A DNA stretch of 64,000 bases from Xenorhabdus mauleonii (GTDB lineage Bacteria; Pseudomonadota; Gammaproteobacteria; Enterobacterales; Enterobacteriaceae), in contig NZ_FORG01000009.1 of the NCBI RefSeq assembly GCF_900113945.1, positions 106,754-170,753 on the forward strand. Direction: 5' to 3'. Positions within the stretch are counted from its first letter, which is position 1; each line of letters opens with the position of its first letter. The translations under genes and the position numbers were made by a program. Shown piece after piece: positions 9,084 through 18,405 of the stretch. The notes beneath the pieces are model-generated. The model saw nothing but the letters and a program-made list of their open reading frames with translations, ran no database searches and had not been told where the DNA came from.

Positions 9084-10508
9084 TTACGAATTGAAACGCG
9101 AGAGACTGAATGGTGTCGGGTCAATGACTGGCTTTTTGCCCATGACGATATCGGCCGTAATTTCTGAAGCTGCTGGCCCTTCAGTCATACCCCAAATCGT
9201 TGCCGTGTTAATGACAAGCCCCGGATATTCCTTCACTTCCGAAATGATCGGAAGCTCGTCTGGAGCTGGGCTTACTATCGCCCCCCATCGTTCGACAACT
9301 TTAGAATTTTGGAACACGGGAAATTCAGCTTTCATAAGCTCAAATACCGCATCCAAGTGCGCATTGCTTTGCGTTGCCGTTACAATACGGTGAGTTTCAA
9401 ATGGCGAGATTTCATCCAACTTCCACTGAGTAGGCATTTTGAAAGAATTGAACAGATCTTTACCTAGCGAGAAATAGAGTGGTAGCTCGTCACCACTCAG
9501 CAAATGAACGAATTTCGGCCCCAGAAGGAAACTGTCTTTCACGATGGAACTGGTGAAAATTCTCGGCGCTACGGCATAGGTTCCGTCTGCTTGCTCGCGG
9601 AAATGAATGCCGGTCGGTAGATGAACGTTGCCATGAGGTGCGCCGGGTACGCCGGAAACACGTTGTTGTGACAGATAGACATCCAGTGTTGGAATATTCA
9701 CGCCAAGGTTACCCATGAAAAGCCTTGACCAGATACCCGTTGCCAGCACAACGGAAGATGTTTTGACACTCCCCCTTTCGGTGACAACGTCGGACACTTT
9801 TCCACCAGATGTTTCGATACCACGTACGGCGCAGTGGGTGAAAATTTTGACGCCGATCTTCATGGCGTACTTCGCTAAAACAGGCACGCCAGTTTCGGGA
9901 TCAACACTGCCGGAATCCTCTTCAAAACCGGCAATTTTCCACGGCGTTTTAGCGCCGGATAGACGTTGAGCCAGCTCCTTGCCTTCAATTAATCGGGTTT
10001 CCAAAGGTGTACCGAAATCGTCATAATGTTGGGCGGATTTAACCCAAGCGATGGCATTCGCCAGATCTTCTTCACTCGACGGAACTTCAACCCGTCCCTG
10101 CGTTCGATAGCTGGTATCATCCCCGATCTTTTCGTTCATTCCACGCCACAGCATTTTGCCATAGTGATGCATCGGAAAGACTTCAGGGGGGGTTTTGTAG
10201 CTGATGATTTGACTGTAAGCGCGCCCGGATTGTTCTCCTGCGATGTCACCTTTTTCAAACAGGGTAACGCTCATACCTCTTTCTGCGAGATTAATCGCTG
10301 TCAGAACACCTTGAATACCGCCGCCAATGATGACGACATCAGATTCTTTCGGTAACTCTTCAACTGTGCCATCCACTGGCAATGCTCTGGATTTGGTGAC
10401 AATAAACGTACCTTCACGACGAATCATTGGCACTAAAGCCGAAGCTCCACCTGCCAATACACCAGCAGCACCAAGCCCTAACAGCAATTTTCTCCGAGAG
10501 ATTTGCAT
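9084..10508 (-). CDS. Membrane-anchored L-amino acid deaminase (FAD)
   Basis: FAD enzyme that oxidatively deaminates L-amino acids to 2-oxo acids and ammonia, passing electrons to the respiratory chain. It closely matches the Proteus/Morganella LAAD family over its whole length (474 residues; family 471-474), for example 'GEQSGRAYSQIISY', 'EEDSGSVDPETG', 'YLSQQRVSGVPGAP' and 'INTATIWGMTEGPAA'. The N-terminus 'MQISRRKLLLGLG' is a twin-arginine-like motif followed by a hydrophobic segment (residues 8-27), which in known LAADs anchors the enzyme facing the periplasm. The dinucleotide motif GGGIQG lies at about residues 60-65. I chose the ATG at 10508 because a GAGGTG ribosome binding site precedes it and it matches LAAD N-termini; the frame extends 59 codons further upstream without support. 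Phenylalanine-type or broad-range substrate specificity cannot be told from sequence. E. coli has no counterpart. Confidence 0.92.
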   Translation of the reverse strand: MQISRRKLLLGLGAAGVLAGGASALVPMIRREGTFIVTKSRALPVDGTVEELPKESDVVIIGGGIQGVLTAINLAERGMSVTLFEKGDIAGEQSGRAYSQIISYKTPPEVFPMHHYGKMLWRGMNEKIGDDTSYRTQGRVEVPSSEEDLANAIAWVKSAQHYDDFGTPLETRLIEGKELAQRLSGAKTPWKIAGFEEDSGSVDPETGVPVLAKYAMKIGVKIFTHCAVRGIETSGGKVSDVVTERGSVKTSSVVLATGIWSRLFMGNLGVNIPTLDVYLSQQRVSGVPGAPHGNVHLPTGIHFREQADGTYAVAPRIFTSSIVKDSFLLGPKFVHLLSGDELPLYFSLGKDLFNSFKMPTQWKLDEISPFETHRIVTATQSNAHLDAVFELMKAEFPVFQNSKVVERWGAIVSPAPDELPIISEVKEYPGLVINTATIWGMTEGPAASEITADIVMGKKPVIDPTPFSLSRFNS

Positions 10509-10537
10509 ATTCACCTCGACACCCCTGAATCGGGGAG

Positions 10538-10705
10538 TTAGTAACATACAGGAATCACCCTCATGATTTTTTGAGGGGATGACTCCACCCAGCCCACACA
10601 AAGAAAAATAAGCCCTGCCAGAATTAACCAAATAAAACGCTTGGTTTTCTGTTCTTCTTTCCGGCGCCAGATAGCTCTGGTGCAAAGGAAATCACAGCGA
10701 AGCAT
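10538..10705 (-). CDS. Possible small membrane protein upstream of the deaminase
   Basis: A 55-codon frame starting MLRCDFLCTRAIWRRKEEQK, followed by one hydrophobic segment ('RFIWLILAGLIFLCVGWV') and a short tail. It ends 29 bp before the deaminase start on the same strand. A charged stretch before a single membrane helix is a common small-protein design, but there is no strong ribosome binding site and I recognise no family. The frame stays open upstream to a GTG at 10786. It may be an uncoded leader. Confidence 0.28.
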   Translation of the reverse strand: MLRCDFLCTRAIWRRKEEQKTKRFIWLILAGLIFLCVGWVESSPQKIMRVIPVCY

Positions 10706-10855
10706 GTTCAGCGCCCGCTCTTCATTTGCCAAAAGAGTCGGTTTGTACACGGCAACACAGCACTCGTCATTCCCTCGGCGAGTCACTGAAATATTTCAAA
10801 AACAATGAAGCAGCTTACTTTCAGCTCATCGAATTTCGTTCGTATTTTTAGTTAT

Positions 10856-11020
10856 TTTTTCAAATGAAACTTTTTCAATTTAAATTTATTTAAAAACAAT
10901 GAGTTCAATTGAAATATTTTCAAAATTAACACTTTCAACTGAAATGTTTTCGCAAGTAATTTTTTCAAGGAAAATCATTTGAAACTCAATGTTTTCAAAA
11001 GAAAAATTTTTCAATATAAG
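10856..11020. repeat. 15-bp periodic degenerate tandem array
   Basis: Eleven consecutive 15-bp units, most fitting nTTTTCAAnTGAAAn. Examples are TTTTTCAAATGAAAC (10856), GAGTTCAATTGAAAT (10901), ACTTTCAACTGAAAT (10931), TTTTTCAAGGAAAAT (10961) and GTTTTCAAAAGAAAA (10991). The phase is kept even in the poorer units at 10886, 10946 and 10976; the last unit (11006-11020) slips by one base. Each good unit is a near-palindrome centred on TTCAAnTGAA. The array starts about 350 bp upstream of the L-amino acid deaminase. Stop codons interrupt the only frame that looks repetitive at protein level, so I treat it as a DNA feature. It could be a multi-site operator or a repeat remnant. Confidence 0.75.
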
Positions 11021-11381
11021 GAATTAAATAATGTTTATTGAATAGGGTATAATAAATTTTGATATAGATGGTCAAGGAATATTCAACACTTTTTTGTTTC
11101 TTGCCACGGGCATCTCATAAATCACGGGTAGTTATTAATATGAAAACGATATTTAATAATTTCTTTAACTCTAAATAGCAGGCAAGTTCCCCCGACGTTT
11201 AAACGCAAGGATGAGCAATATGTCCCGCAATCTCTTGCGTTGATGTGAGTGGACTGAGCAAGGAAAGGAAAATTCCATAACGGGTACTGCCAAAACAGGC
11301 ATGGATAGAAATGAATGTTCACTGCGCAAGTGAAATGAAGTGAAAATATGATGTTATTAAGGACGGCGATGGGAATGTTTC

Positions 11382-11399
11382 CCGGCAATATATTGCCGG
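11382..11399. repeat. 18-bp perfect palindrome
   Basis: CCGGCAATATATTGCCGG reads the same on both strands. A palindrome this long in non-coding DNA fits a dimeric repressor site or a decayed mobile-element end. No adjacent regulator gene is visible. Confidence 0.5.
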
Positions 11400-11588
11400 A
11401 ATGGTAGGCAAATACACTTCAATTATTGTCAGAATACTCAGTGGAAGAACTACCCCAATTTGCGGAGTATACATTAGGTCAATTTGGTGATGTGTGATAC
11501 GTCGATACCGATAATCTGAAGGTCTGAGATATAAAGCGCACTGGATAAATTTAAGATAGTTTTAGAATTTATTTCCCATTCGCGATAT

Positions 11589-11628
11589 GATTGCGTTTAA
11601 TAAATTACCGTTTTTATTAAACGCAATC
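11589..11628. repeat. Inverted repeat with 16-bp perfect stem
   Basis: GATTGCGTTTAATAAA (11589-11604) pairs exactly with TTTATTAAACGCAATC (11613-11628) across an 8-base loop. No T-tract follows on either strand, so an intrinsic terminator is unlikely. It lies 160 bp upstream of ftsP. Confidence 0.6.
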
Positions 11629-11786
11629 GATAGAATATTAAACCCCAATTGCTATTATTGAGGGTTCCATCCCAGTAATTATTTGAATTATGCAGTCATT
11701 GTGTAGTGTTTGCGTCTAGACTAGCAATCATTGGTGTTGCTGTTTTTGTCTTTTGTCGTGAATATTATCCCTGCTGTGGAGAATGT

Positions 11787-13229
11787 ATGTCACTGAGTCG
11801 GCGCCAGTTTATTCAGGCATCTGGTTTGGCAATGTGTTTAGGGGCAATTCCTTTTGCGGTTCGGGCTAATAAAAGCCAACAAACCAAGCTACCCGTTCCT
11901 CCCTTATTGGAATCCCGAGGTGGGCGACCACTGTTTCTATCTATACAAAAAGCCCATTGGTCATTCAATGGCCAAAATAAAGCCCAGGTTTGGGGCATCA
12001 ACGGACATTATCTGGGGCCAACTATTCGGGTTCGCCGGGGAGATGATGTCAAACTGATATACAGCAATCGCCTCTCTGAAGATGTTGCCATGACCGTGGG
12101 TGGCTTACTGGTGCCTGGAACGTTGATGGGCGGCTCATCACGCTTGATGTCGCCGGGAGAAAACTGGTCACCGGTGATTCCAATCGATCAGCCTGCAACA
12201 ACTTGTTGGTATCACGCCAATACACCAAATCGCATGGCGCAACATGTATATGCAGGGTTGGCAGGTATGTGGCTGGTGGAAGATGAAAACAGCCGCAGTT
12301 TGCCTTTGCCGAAAAATTATGGGGTCGATGATTTTCCTGTCATTTTGCAGGACAAGCGATTGGATAATTTTGGCGTACCGGAATATAACCCACCCGCCAA
12401 TCAAGGCTTTCTGGGAAACACGTTGGTTGTTAATGGTGTTGAAAACCCTTTTGTGGAAGTCGCCAGAGGTTGGGTTCGGTTGCGTTTACTCAATGCTTCC
12501 AATGCCCGTCGCTATCAATTGCAACTGAGTGACGGCCGGCCCTTTTATATGGTTGGGACTGACCAAGGCTTATTGCCTGCGCCGGTGGCTGTGCAGCAAT
12601 TGTCGCTGGCGCCGGGAGAGCGCCGCGAGGTTTTGGTTGATATGTCCAAAGTGGAAAATGTTACCATTACGGCAGGAGAGTCTGCCGGTGTCATGGATCG
12701 TCTGAAAGGGCTGTTTGAGCCTTCGACCAAATTATTGTCAACGACGGTTCTGACATTGAAGGCTTCAGGCTTACTCCCTTTGGCCACAGATCAATTACCG
12801 GCTCAGCTTGTGGTTGATAACCCGCAAATCAGTTCCTCTATTCGAAGCCGTCAGCTTTCACTGGGGGACGCTTCGCAAGGCATCAATGGCACATTGCTGA
12901 ATGACAATCGGATCGATATTACCAGTCAGCAAGGCACATGGGAGCGTTGGATAATCACAACATCGGTTCCTCAGCCTTTCCATATTGAAGGAGTAAGATT
13001 CAAGGTAATCAGCCTGAATGGAAATCGCCCGGAGCCTCAGGATTATGGCTGGAAAGATACTCTCTGGATCGAAGAGCGGGCTGAGTTATTGGTGAATATG
13101 ATGCAGCCATCTTATGAACATTTCCCTTTCATGTACTACAGTCAAATATTAGAAATGGCAGATCGTGGCGTTGCTGGGCAATTGCTGATCAATCCAGCAG
13201 GCTTCTATGATAATCAGCAAATAAGATGA
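11787..13229 (+). CDS. ftsP: Cell division protein FtsP (SufI)
   Basis: Periplasmic multicopper-oxidase-fold protein that stabilises the divisome under stress. It lacks the copper ligands of true oxidases. The start ATG at 11787 gives 'MSLSRRQFIQASGLAMCLGA', a twin-arginine signal almost identical to E. coli SufI, a classic Tat substrate. The frame extends 27 codons upstream without support. Three cupredoxin domains follow, with typical stretches 'WGINGHYLGPTIRV', 'ANTPNRMAQHVYAGLAGMW' and 'LSLAPGERREVLVDMS'. Length is 480 residues (E. coli 470). In E. coli it directly follows plsC; here the deaminase operon and its flank separate them. Confidence 0.95.
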   Translation: MSLSRRQFIQASGLAMCLGAIPFAVRANKSQQTKLPVPPLLESRGGRPLFLSIQKAHWSFNGQNKAQVWGINGHYLGPTIRVRRGDDVKLIYSNRLSEDVAMTVGGLLVPGTLMGGSSRLMSPGENWSPVIPIDQPATTCWYHANTPNRMAQHVYAGLAGMWLVEDENSRSLPLPKNYGVDDFPVILQDKRLDNFGVPEYNPPANQGFLGNTLVVNGVENPFVEVARGWVRLRLLNASNARRYQLQLSDGRPFYMVGTDQGLLPAPVAVQQLSLAPGERREVLVDMSKVENVTITAGESAGVMDRLKGLFEPSTKLLSTTVLTLKASGLLPLATDQLPAQLVVDNPQISSSIRSRQLSLGDASQGINGTLLNDNRIDITSQQGTWERWIITTSVPQPFHIEGVRFKVISLNGNRPEPQDYGWKDTLWIEERAELLVNMMQPSYEHFPFMYYSQILEMADRGVAGQLLINPAGFYDNQQIR

Positions 13230-13403
13230 AGCTATTGTTTGGAGTGTTATTTGTTGAATAATGAATTGATAAACAAAGGATTGTTTAACAATTCATACAC
13301 AAATTAACTATTTGTTCTGAATAAATTGCTAATCTTATCGACTGAGAGTTGCCCTTTCCGTATAGTGTCAAATTTTCATACTACTTGCCCGTAAGGTGAT
13401 TTA

Positions 13404-13889
13404 ATGAATATCAGCTTGATTGCTGCGATGGCTATGGATCGAGTTATTGGTATGGAAAACGCCATGCCGTGGACTCTGCCAGGTGATTTAGCCTGGTTTA
13501 AACGTAATACACTCGGAAAGCCAGTTATCATGGGGCGAGTTACTTATGAGTCAATTGGCCGGCCTCTGCCGGGACGACTGAATATTGTGATCAGCAGTCA
13601 GCCTGCAGGTGATGAACAGGTCACTTGGGTCAACACCATTGAAGCGGCTTTGGCGGCAGCCGGGGACGCTGAAGAAATTATGGTGATGGGGGGAGGAAAA
13701 ATTTATGAGCAGTTTATTCCTCTGGCCAACCGGATGTATCTGACTCACATTGATGCAGAAGTTATTGGCGACACTCATTTCCCTGATTATGAGCCTGATG
13801 AGTGGAATTCTGTTTTTACTGAATATCACGATGCAGATGAAACCAACTCACATGGCTACTGTTTTGAGATTTTAGAACGCCGAGAGTGA
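13404..13889 (+). CDS. folA: Dihydrofolate reductase
   Basis: Reduces dihydrofolate to tetrahydrofolate with NADPH, feeding thymidylate synthesis by ThyA. The 161 residues align with E. coli FolA (159) throughout. The catalytic acid is D28 in '[12 protein letters not shown]', and the NADPH loop '[15 protein letters not shown]' and '[11 protein letters not shown]' are present. GTAAGGTGA precedes the ATG. It is convergent with apaH, as in E. coli, but follows ftsP rather than kefC. Confidence 0.97.
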   Translation: MNISLIAAMAMDRVIGMENAMPWTLPGDLAWFKRNTLGKPVIMGRVTYESIGRPLPGRLNIVISSQPAGDEQVTWVNTIEAALAAAGDAEEIMVMGGGKIYEQFIPLANRMYLTHIDAEVIGDTHFPDYEPDEWNSVFTEYHDADETNSHGYCFEILERRE

Positions 13890-13904
13890 TTCGGATATTA
13901 CATC

Positions 13905-13934
13905 ACTACGGAGTGTTACAACTCACTCCGTAGT
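13905..13934. terminator. Hairpin between convergent folA and apaH
   Basis: Perfect 11-bp stem ACTACGGAGTG (13905-13915) and CACTCCGTAGT (13924-13934), 8-base loop, 16 bp after the folA stop. The plus-strand tail is TATTG, so the T-tract is weak. It most likely ends folA transcription and may act in both directions. Confidence 0.6.
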
Positions 13935-13993
13935 TATTGTTCAAGTGCTATTGATCAAAGGTTATTGCTCAGAAATCCGCCCAGAAGTCATTG

Positions 13994-14815
13994 TCAGGAT
14001 TTCTTGATCAGTGCCGGTTGACGAAAATACTGTTTATCTTCCCAACGCAGCATCGTTAATTCACCTCCCCAACAGCAGCCCGTATCCAAAGCATAAATGC
14101 CCGCGGGTGTTCCCTGACCTTCCAGAGCAGCCCAGTGACCAAATACGATGGAGTAATCTTCGGGGATCTTGCGTGGTAATTCGAACCAGGGTTTCAAAGG
14201 GGCGGGGGCTTTTTCGGGCTTAGATTTACAGATCATATCCAACTGACCATTGGGAAAACAGTAACGCATTCGAGTCAGTGCATTGGTACTGTAACGCAGG
14301 CGCGCCAGCCCACTTAATTCGGGAGACCAGTTATTCGGCATGTCCCCATACATTTCATCGAGAAACAGGGGATAGCTGTCGCTGCAAAGGATGTTTTCCA
14401 CTTCATGGGCGCACATTCTGGCTGTTTCCAAATCCCATTGTGGAGTCAGCCCTGCATGTGCCATAACCAGCTTCAAATCATCATCTATTTGCAACATCGG
14501 CTGTTTTCTCAGCCAATTTATCAATTCATCAATATCGGGTGCCGCGAGTAACTCATCCAATAAGTCTTTCGGCTTATTCCGGCTGATTTTTGCGTAAACC
14601 GCCAGCAGATGTAAGTCATGATTCCCCAGTACCAATTTAACCGCAGAACCCAGTTGTTTGACATGACGAAGCACAGCCAGTGAATCGGGGCCACGGGCGA
14701 TCAAATCACCCGTTAGCCACAATGTATCTTTATCAGGATTAAAATCGACTTGCTCTAATAAGGCGAGAAATTCACGATAACAGCCGTGAATGTCGCCGAT
14801 AAGATATGTAGCCAT
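13994..14815 (-). CDS. apaH: Bis(5'-nucleosyl)-tetraphosphatase (symmetrical)
   Basis: Cleaves Ap4A to two ADP and also removes Np4 caps from RNA. The metallophosphatase signature is complete: 'GDIHG' (residues 7-11), '[10 protein letters not shown]', 'GNHD' and a C-terminal 'FGHWAAL'. Length is 273 residues (E. coli 280). It is the last gene of the lptD-surA-pdxA-rsmA-apaG-apaH series, starting 3 bp after apaG. Confidence 0.97.
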   Translation of the reverse strand: MATYLIGDIHGCYREFLALLEQVDFNPDKDTLWLTGDLIARGPDSLAVLRHVKQLGSAVKLVLGNHDLHLLAVYAKISRNKPKDLLDELLAAPDIDELINWLRKQPMLQIDDDLKLVMAHAGLTPQWDLETARMCAHEVENILCSDSYPLFLDEMYGDMPNNWSPELSGLARLRYSTNALTRMRYCFPNGQLDMICKSKPEKAPAPLKPWFELPRKIPEDYSIVFGHWAALEGQGTPAGIYALDTGCCWGGELTMLRWEDKQYFRQPALIKKS

Positions 14816-14818
14816 AAG

Positions 14819-15196
14819 TTAGTTTATCAGTGTTGGAATAGCGAGTCGGAATACGGGAATGGCAACACGAAACGAGCGGCCATCATGATCAATCATTTCA
14901 TAGTGGCCTTCCATTGTACCCAAAGGCGTTTCCAAAATTGCCCCACTGCTATAGCGATATTCTGTTCCGGGCGGGATCAAAGGTTGCTTTCCCACAACCC
15001 CTTCCCCCTGAACCTCTGTTTGATGACCATCACTGTTGGTTATACGCCAGTAACGGCTAATGAGCTGTACGGGAGAATGCCCAAGATTACGAATCGATAT
15101 CGTATAAGCAAACACAAAACGTTGTTGTTCCGGCTGTGATTGGTCTTCTACATAAGTACTTTGTACTTGAATATTAATTCTTGGTTCGTTGAGCAT
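14819..15196 (-). CDS. apaG: ApaG protein
   Basis: Small beta-sandwich protein (DUF525 domain) of unsettled function, often linked to divalent ions or nucleotides. The 125 residues match E. coli ApaG in length and in motifs such as '[20 protein letters not shown]' and '[10 protein letters not shown]'. It lies between rsmA (27 bp upstream) and apaH (3 bp downstream), the standard order. Confidence 0.95.
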   Translation of the reverse strand: MLNEPRINIQVQSTYVEDQSQPEQQRFVFAYTISIRNLGHSPVQLISRYWRITNSDGHQTEVQGEGVVGKQPLIPPGTEYRYSSGAILETPLGTMEGHYEMIDHDGRSFRVAIPVFRLAIPTLIN

Positions 15197-15223
15197 GGTA
15201 GCCTCCTGTTGCTGTTACGGCGT

Positions 15224-16048
15224 TTATTGGTTCCCGGCAACTTCAGGGTGTGATGATAGCCAATTTGCCATTTTACAGTATTGCTCGACAGAGATATTTT
15301 CAGCCCGAGTGCTGGGTTCAATGCCCAATTCCGATAACTGTTCAGCAGAAAAAATATTCCCAAGACTATTTCGGATAGTTTTTCGGCGCTGGTTAAATGC
15401 CTGAGTTGTAATGCGGGCTAACACACGAATGTCATGAACCGGATTAGGTATAACCTTGTGTGGGATCAGGCGCACAATGGCTGAATCCACTTTTGGCGCT
15501 GGCGTAAATGCTGTCGGTGGCACTTCCAGAATAGGAATGACATGGCAGTAGTACTGCGCCATTACAGTCAAACGCCCGTATGCTTTGCTGCCCGGCCCCG
15601 CGACAAGACGATTAACTACTTCTTTTTGCAGCATAAAGTTCATGTCAGCGATAGCATCAGTATAGCTGAAAAGATGGAACATCAGCGGGGTAGAAATGTT
15701 ATAAGGTAAATTACCAAATACCCGCAGCGGCTGTCCGTACTCTTTGGCTATCTGACCAAAATCAACCGTCATTGCATCTTGCTGAATGATTGTCAGCTTA
15801 TCTTTCAACTTAGGGTGGACATGCAGACGAGCTGCCAAATCACGGTCAAGTTCTACGACAGTCATTTTATCCATGCGCTCACCAACTGGTTCAGTTAGTG
15901 CACCCAGACCTGGGCCAATTTCCACAACGGCTTGACCCACCTGTGGGTTCATTGCATCGACAATGCTATCAATAATAAACTGATCGGTTAAAAAGTTTTG
16001 CCCGAAGCGTTTACGGGCGTGGTGCCCTTGATGGACTTTATTGTTCAT
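15224..16048 (-). CDS. rsmA: 16S rRNA (adenine(1518)-N6/adenine(1519)-N6)-dimethyltransferase
   Basis: Dimethylates two adjacent adenines in the 3' hairpin of 16S rRNA during 30S maturation, using S-adenosylmethionine. SAM motif I '[12 protein letters not shown]' and catalytic motif 'NLPYNIST' are present, as is the N-terminal 'RKRFGQNFL'. Length is 274 residues (E. coli 273). Its start overlaps the pdxA end by 11 bases, implying translational coupling. Loss gives kasugamycin resistance in E. coli (older name ksgA). Confidence 0.97.
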   Translation of the reverse strand: MNNKVHQGHHARKRFGQNFLTDQFIIDSIVDAMNPQVGQAVVEIGPGLGALTEPVGERMDKMTVVELDRDLAARLHVHPKLKDKLTIIQQDAMTVDFGQIAKEYGQPLRVFGNLPYNISTPLMFHLFSYTDAIADMNFMLQKEVVNRLVAGPGSKAYGRLTVMAQYYCHVIPILEVPPTAFTPAPKVDSAIVRLIPHKVIPNPVHDIRVLARITTQAFNQRRKTIRNSLGNIFSAEQLSELGIEPSTRAENISVEQYCKMANWLSSHPEVAGNQ

Positions 16049-17033
16049 TACTGTTTTGTATCATTTTAATTGCTAGATTTAATGCGGTAATAAAACTACC
16101 CACATCAGCTTGACCTGTCCCCGCCAGCTCTAATGCTGTGCCATGATCGACAGAAGTTCGGATAAATGGCAGGCCGAGAGTGATATTCACTGCTCTGCCA
16201 AAACCCTGGTATTTTAACACGGGTAGCCCTTGATCATGATACATTGAAAGCACCGCGTCAGCATTATCCAAATATTTGGGCTGGAACAGGGTATCTGCCG
16301 GCAATGGCCCTTCCAGCCATATACCTTCTGCCCGCAGACTCTCCAATGCAGGAATGATCACATCAATTTCTTCATGCCCCATATGCCCGCCTTCACCGGC
16401 ATGGGGATTCAGGCCACAGACATAAATATGGGGGCGGGGAATGCCAAACTTGGTTTTCAAATCATGATTGAGGATGGTGACAACTTCCCGCAAGGAATCA
16501 AACGTGATTGCTTTGGGCACATCCAAGAGAGGCAGATGTGTCGTTGCCAGTGCGACCCGCAACTCTTCTGTTGCCAGCATCATGACGACTCTTGAGCACT
16601 GGCTGTGATCCGCAAAAAACTCCGTGTGCCCGGTAAAAGGAACGCCGGCATCATTGATGACCCCTTTATGTACCGGGCCTGTTACCAAAGCGGAAAATTC
16701 CCCATTCAAACAACCATCGCAAGCTTTCGCCAGTGTTTCCGTGACATAAATACCATTTTCTCGGTTCAACTCACCCACAATGGCGGGAGATTGGAGGTGA
16801 ACAGGCAGGATAGTCAACGTTCCGGCAGCCTGAGAGGATGAGATATGTTCAGGAGAATAAGGCTGTAGTTGTAAGGGTAAATTCAGTTGCTTGGCTCGTG
16901 AAAGCATCAAATCGGGATCAGCGCAAACAACCAATTGAATGGGCCACTCTTTTTGGGCGAGGGCAATAACTAAATCAGGGCCAACCCCGGCTGGTTCGCC
17001 GGGGGTGATAACGATAGGTTTATTGTTTTGCAT
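16038..17033 (-). CDS. pdxA: 4-hydroxythreonine-4-phosphate dehydrogenase
   Basis: NAD-dependent step of pyridoxal 5'-phosphate synthesis. Typical motifs are '[13 protein letters not shown]', '[21 protein letters not shown]', '[13 protein letters not shown]' and '[20 protein letters not shown]'; the histidines in these bind the metal. I chose the second in-frame ATG (17033, 331 residues), which fits the E. coli length of 329; an ATG at 17042 adds three residues. The gene overlaps surA and rsmA at its ends, so the three are probably translated together. Confidence 0.95.
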   Translation of the reverse strand: MQNNKPIVITPGEPAGVGPDLVIALAQKEWPIQLVVCADPDLMLSRAKQLNLPLQLQPYSPEHISSSQAAGTLTILPVHLQSPAIVGELNRENGIYVTETLAKACDGCLNGEFSALVTGPVHKGVINDAGVPFTGHTEFFADHSQCSRVVMMLATEELRVALATTHLPLLDVPKAITFDSLREVVTILNHDLKTKFGIPRPHIYVCGLNPHAGEGGHMGHEEIDVIIPALESLRAEGIWLEGPLPADTLFQPKYLDNADAVLSMYHDQGLPVLKYQGFGRAVNITLGLPFIRTSVDHGTALELAGTGQADVGSFITALNLAIKMIQNSNEQ

Positions 17034-18324
17034 TGCTGCCATCTAAAATTTTCACATAAGCGGAGGCGCGTAATTCCTGCATCCAGTTTTGTGCTTCTTC
17101 ATTGAATTTACGGTTGAATAGCAGACGGTAAGCGCGATCTTTCTCTGCCGCATCAGTTTTGTCAACTTTACGGGTATCAATCAGTTGAATCAAATGCCAG
17201 CCGAAAGAGGAGTGAATTGGTTGACTGATCTCACCTTTTTCCAACTTCATCAACGCATCACGGAAAGCAGGGTCATAAGCCGTTGGCAAATTCCAGCCCA
17301 ATTCTCCGCCACGCATGGCTGAACCGGGATCTTCAGAATACTCTTTTGCTGCTTTTTCAAATGTAGTTTTACCGCTTAAGATCTCTTCTCTGAGTTGTGT
17401 CAGCTCAGTACGAGCCAGCTCATCGTCCATAACAGGCGAGGTTTTCAGCAGGATATGACGGGCATCCACTTCGGTAACTGAAGTCGATGCACGACCGCCG
17501 CGAATATCGTTTACTTTGAGGATATGGAAACCGACACCGGAGCGGATTGGGCCAATAACCTGCCCCTTGTGGGCAGACTTAAGCTGTTCAGCAAACAGAG
17601 ATGGCAATTCCTGTAGCTTGCTCCAGCCCATGTTGCCCCCTTTCAGGGCTTGGGTATCACCGGAATAAGCGATGGCCAGTTTACCGAAATCTGCACCATT
17701 TTTGAGCTCAGACAAAATCTTCTTCACCGTCGCCTCAGATTTTTCAAGCTGCTCTTGGGTTGGGTTTTCTGGCAGAGGTATCAAGATATGGCTGATATTG
17801 AGATCGGTATCCAGATTGCTCTGGCCACTGATCTGATTGGCCAGTGAGTCAACTTCCTGCGGCAGGATAGAAATACGGCGGCGGACTTCATTATTGCGTA
17901 CTTCCGCAATCATCATTTCCTTGCGAATTTGATTGCGATAGCTATCAAAGCTAATACCATCTGTAGTCAGATTCTGCTTCAACTGTGCAATAGACATGTG
18001 GTTTTGAGCAGCGATATCCGTAATCGCAGATTCCACGGCTTGATCCGGAATAGTAATCTGCATTTGCTTTGCCATTTGCAGGATGATGTCATCCGTAATC
18101 AGGCGCTCAAGGATCTGATGACGTAATGTTGCCTCATCCGGTATCTGCTGCCCTGCATGTTTTGCATTGAGTTTAACTGATTGTAAGAGGCTTCTGACGT
18201 CGCTTTCCAGTATGACATCATTGTTAACGACAGCAGCGACCTTGTTGAGTTCTTGTGGTGCTGCCGTGGCAACCGAGCTTACTGAAAACATCAATCCGAG
18301 AATGAGCGATCTCCAGTTCTTCAT
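17020..18324 (-). CDS. surA: Periplasmic chaperone and peptidyl-prolyl isomerase SurA
   Basis: Carries unfolded outer-membrane proteins across the periplasm to the BAM complex. A signal peptide ('[21 protein letters not shown]') is followed by the chaperone N-domain, two parvulin domains ('ISHILIPLP' near residue 178 and '[10 protein letters not shown]' near 288) and a C-terminal helix. Length is 434 residues (E. coli 428). It sits directly downstream of lptD, one of its main clients. Confidence 0.97.
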   Translation of the reverse strand: MKNWRSLILGLMFSVSSVATAAPQELNKVAAVVNNDVILESDVRSLLQSVKLNAKHAGQQIPDEATLRHQILERLITDDIILQMAKQMQITIPDQAVESAITDIAAQNHMSIAQLKQNLTTDGISFDSYRNQIRKEMMIAEVRNNEVRRRISILPQEVDSLANQISGQSNLDTDLNISHILIPLPENPTQEQLEKSEATVKKILSELKNGADFGKLAIAYSGDTQALKGGNMGWSKLQELPSLFAEQLKSAHKGQVIGPIRSGVGFHILKVNDIRGGRASTSVTEVDARHILLKTSPVMDDELARTELTQLREEILSGKTTFEKAAKEYSEDPGSAMRGGELGWNLPTAYDPAFRDALMKLEKGEISQPIHSSFGWHLIQLIDTRKVDKTDAAEKDRAYRLLFNRKFNEEAQNWMQELRASAYVKILDGSNAKQ

Positions 18325-18405
18325 ACATTTCCCATCATTATTAATCCCGCCTTGGCGGGGTTAGTGTGTTTACATTGTGTGTTTTTGACACCGTGTCTAT
18401 CGATA

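Larger units (their letters stand above)
11021..11786. other. Non-coding region with palindromes, no supported gene
   Basis: About 770 bp between the periodic array and ftsP. It holds an 18-bp perfect palindrome (11382-11399) and a 16-bp-stem inverted repeat (11589-11628), described separately. A short plus-strand frame (about 11350-11480) reads like a coding remnant ('VIKDGDGNVSRQYIAGMVGK') but has no start and a stop just upstream. I could not assign it. The ftsP promoter should lie in the last 200 bp. Confidence 0.4.

Noticed and set aside
10509..10685. 59-codon upstream extension of the deaminase frame
   Set aside because: It would bury the signal-anchor inside the protein; the internal ATG has a good ribosome binding site and matches known LAAD starts.
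10836..11020. Pentapeptide-repeat gene in the 15-bp array
   Set aside because: The minus-strand frame shows five-residue repeats but has stop codons and no start; DNA-level periodicity is the safer reading.
11122..11388. Minus-strand frame of 88 codons in the lad-ftsP gap
   Set aside because: No ribosome binding site, unusual composition and overlap with the 18-bp palindrome; no family recognised.
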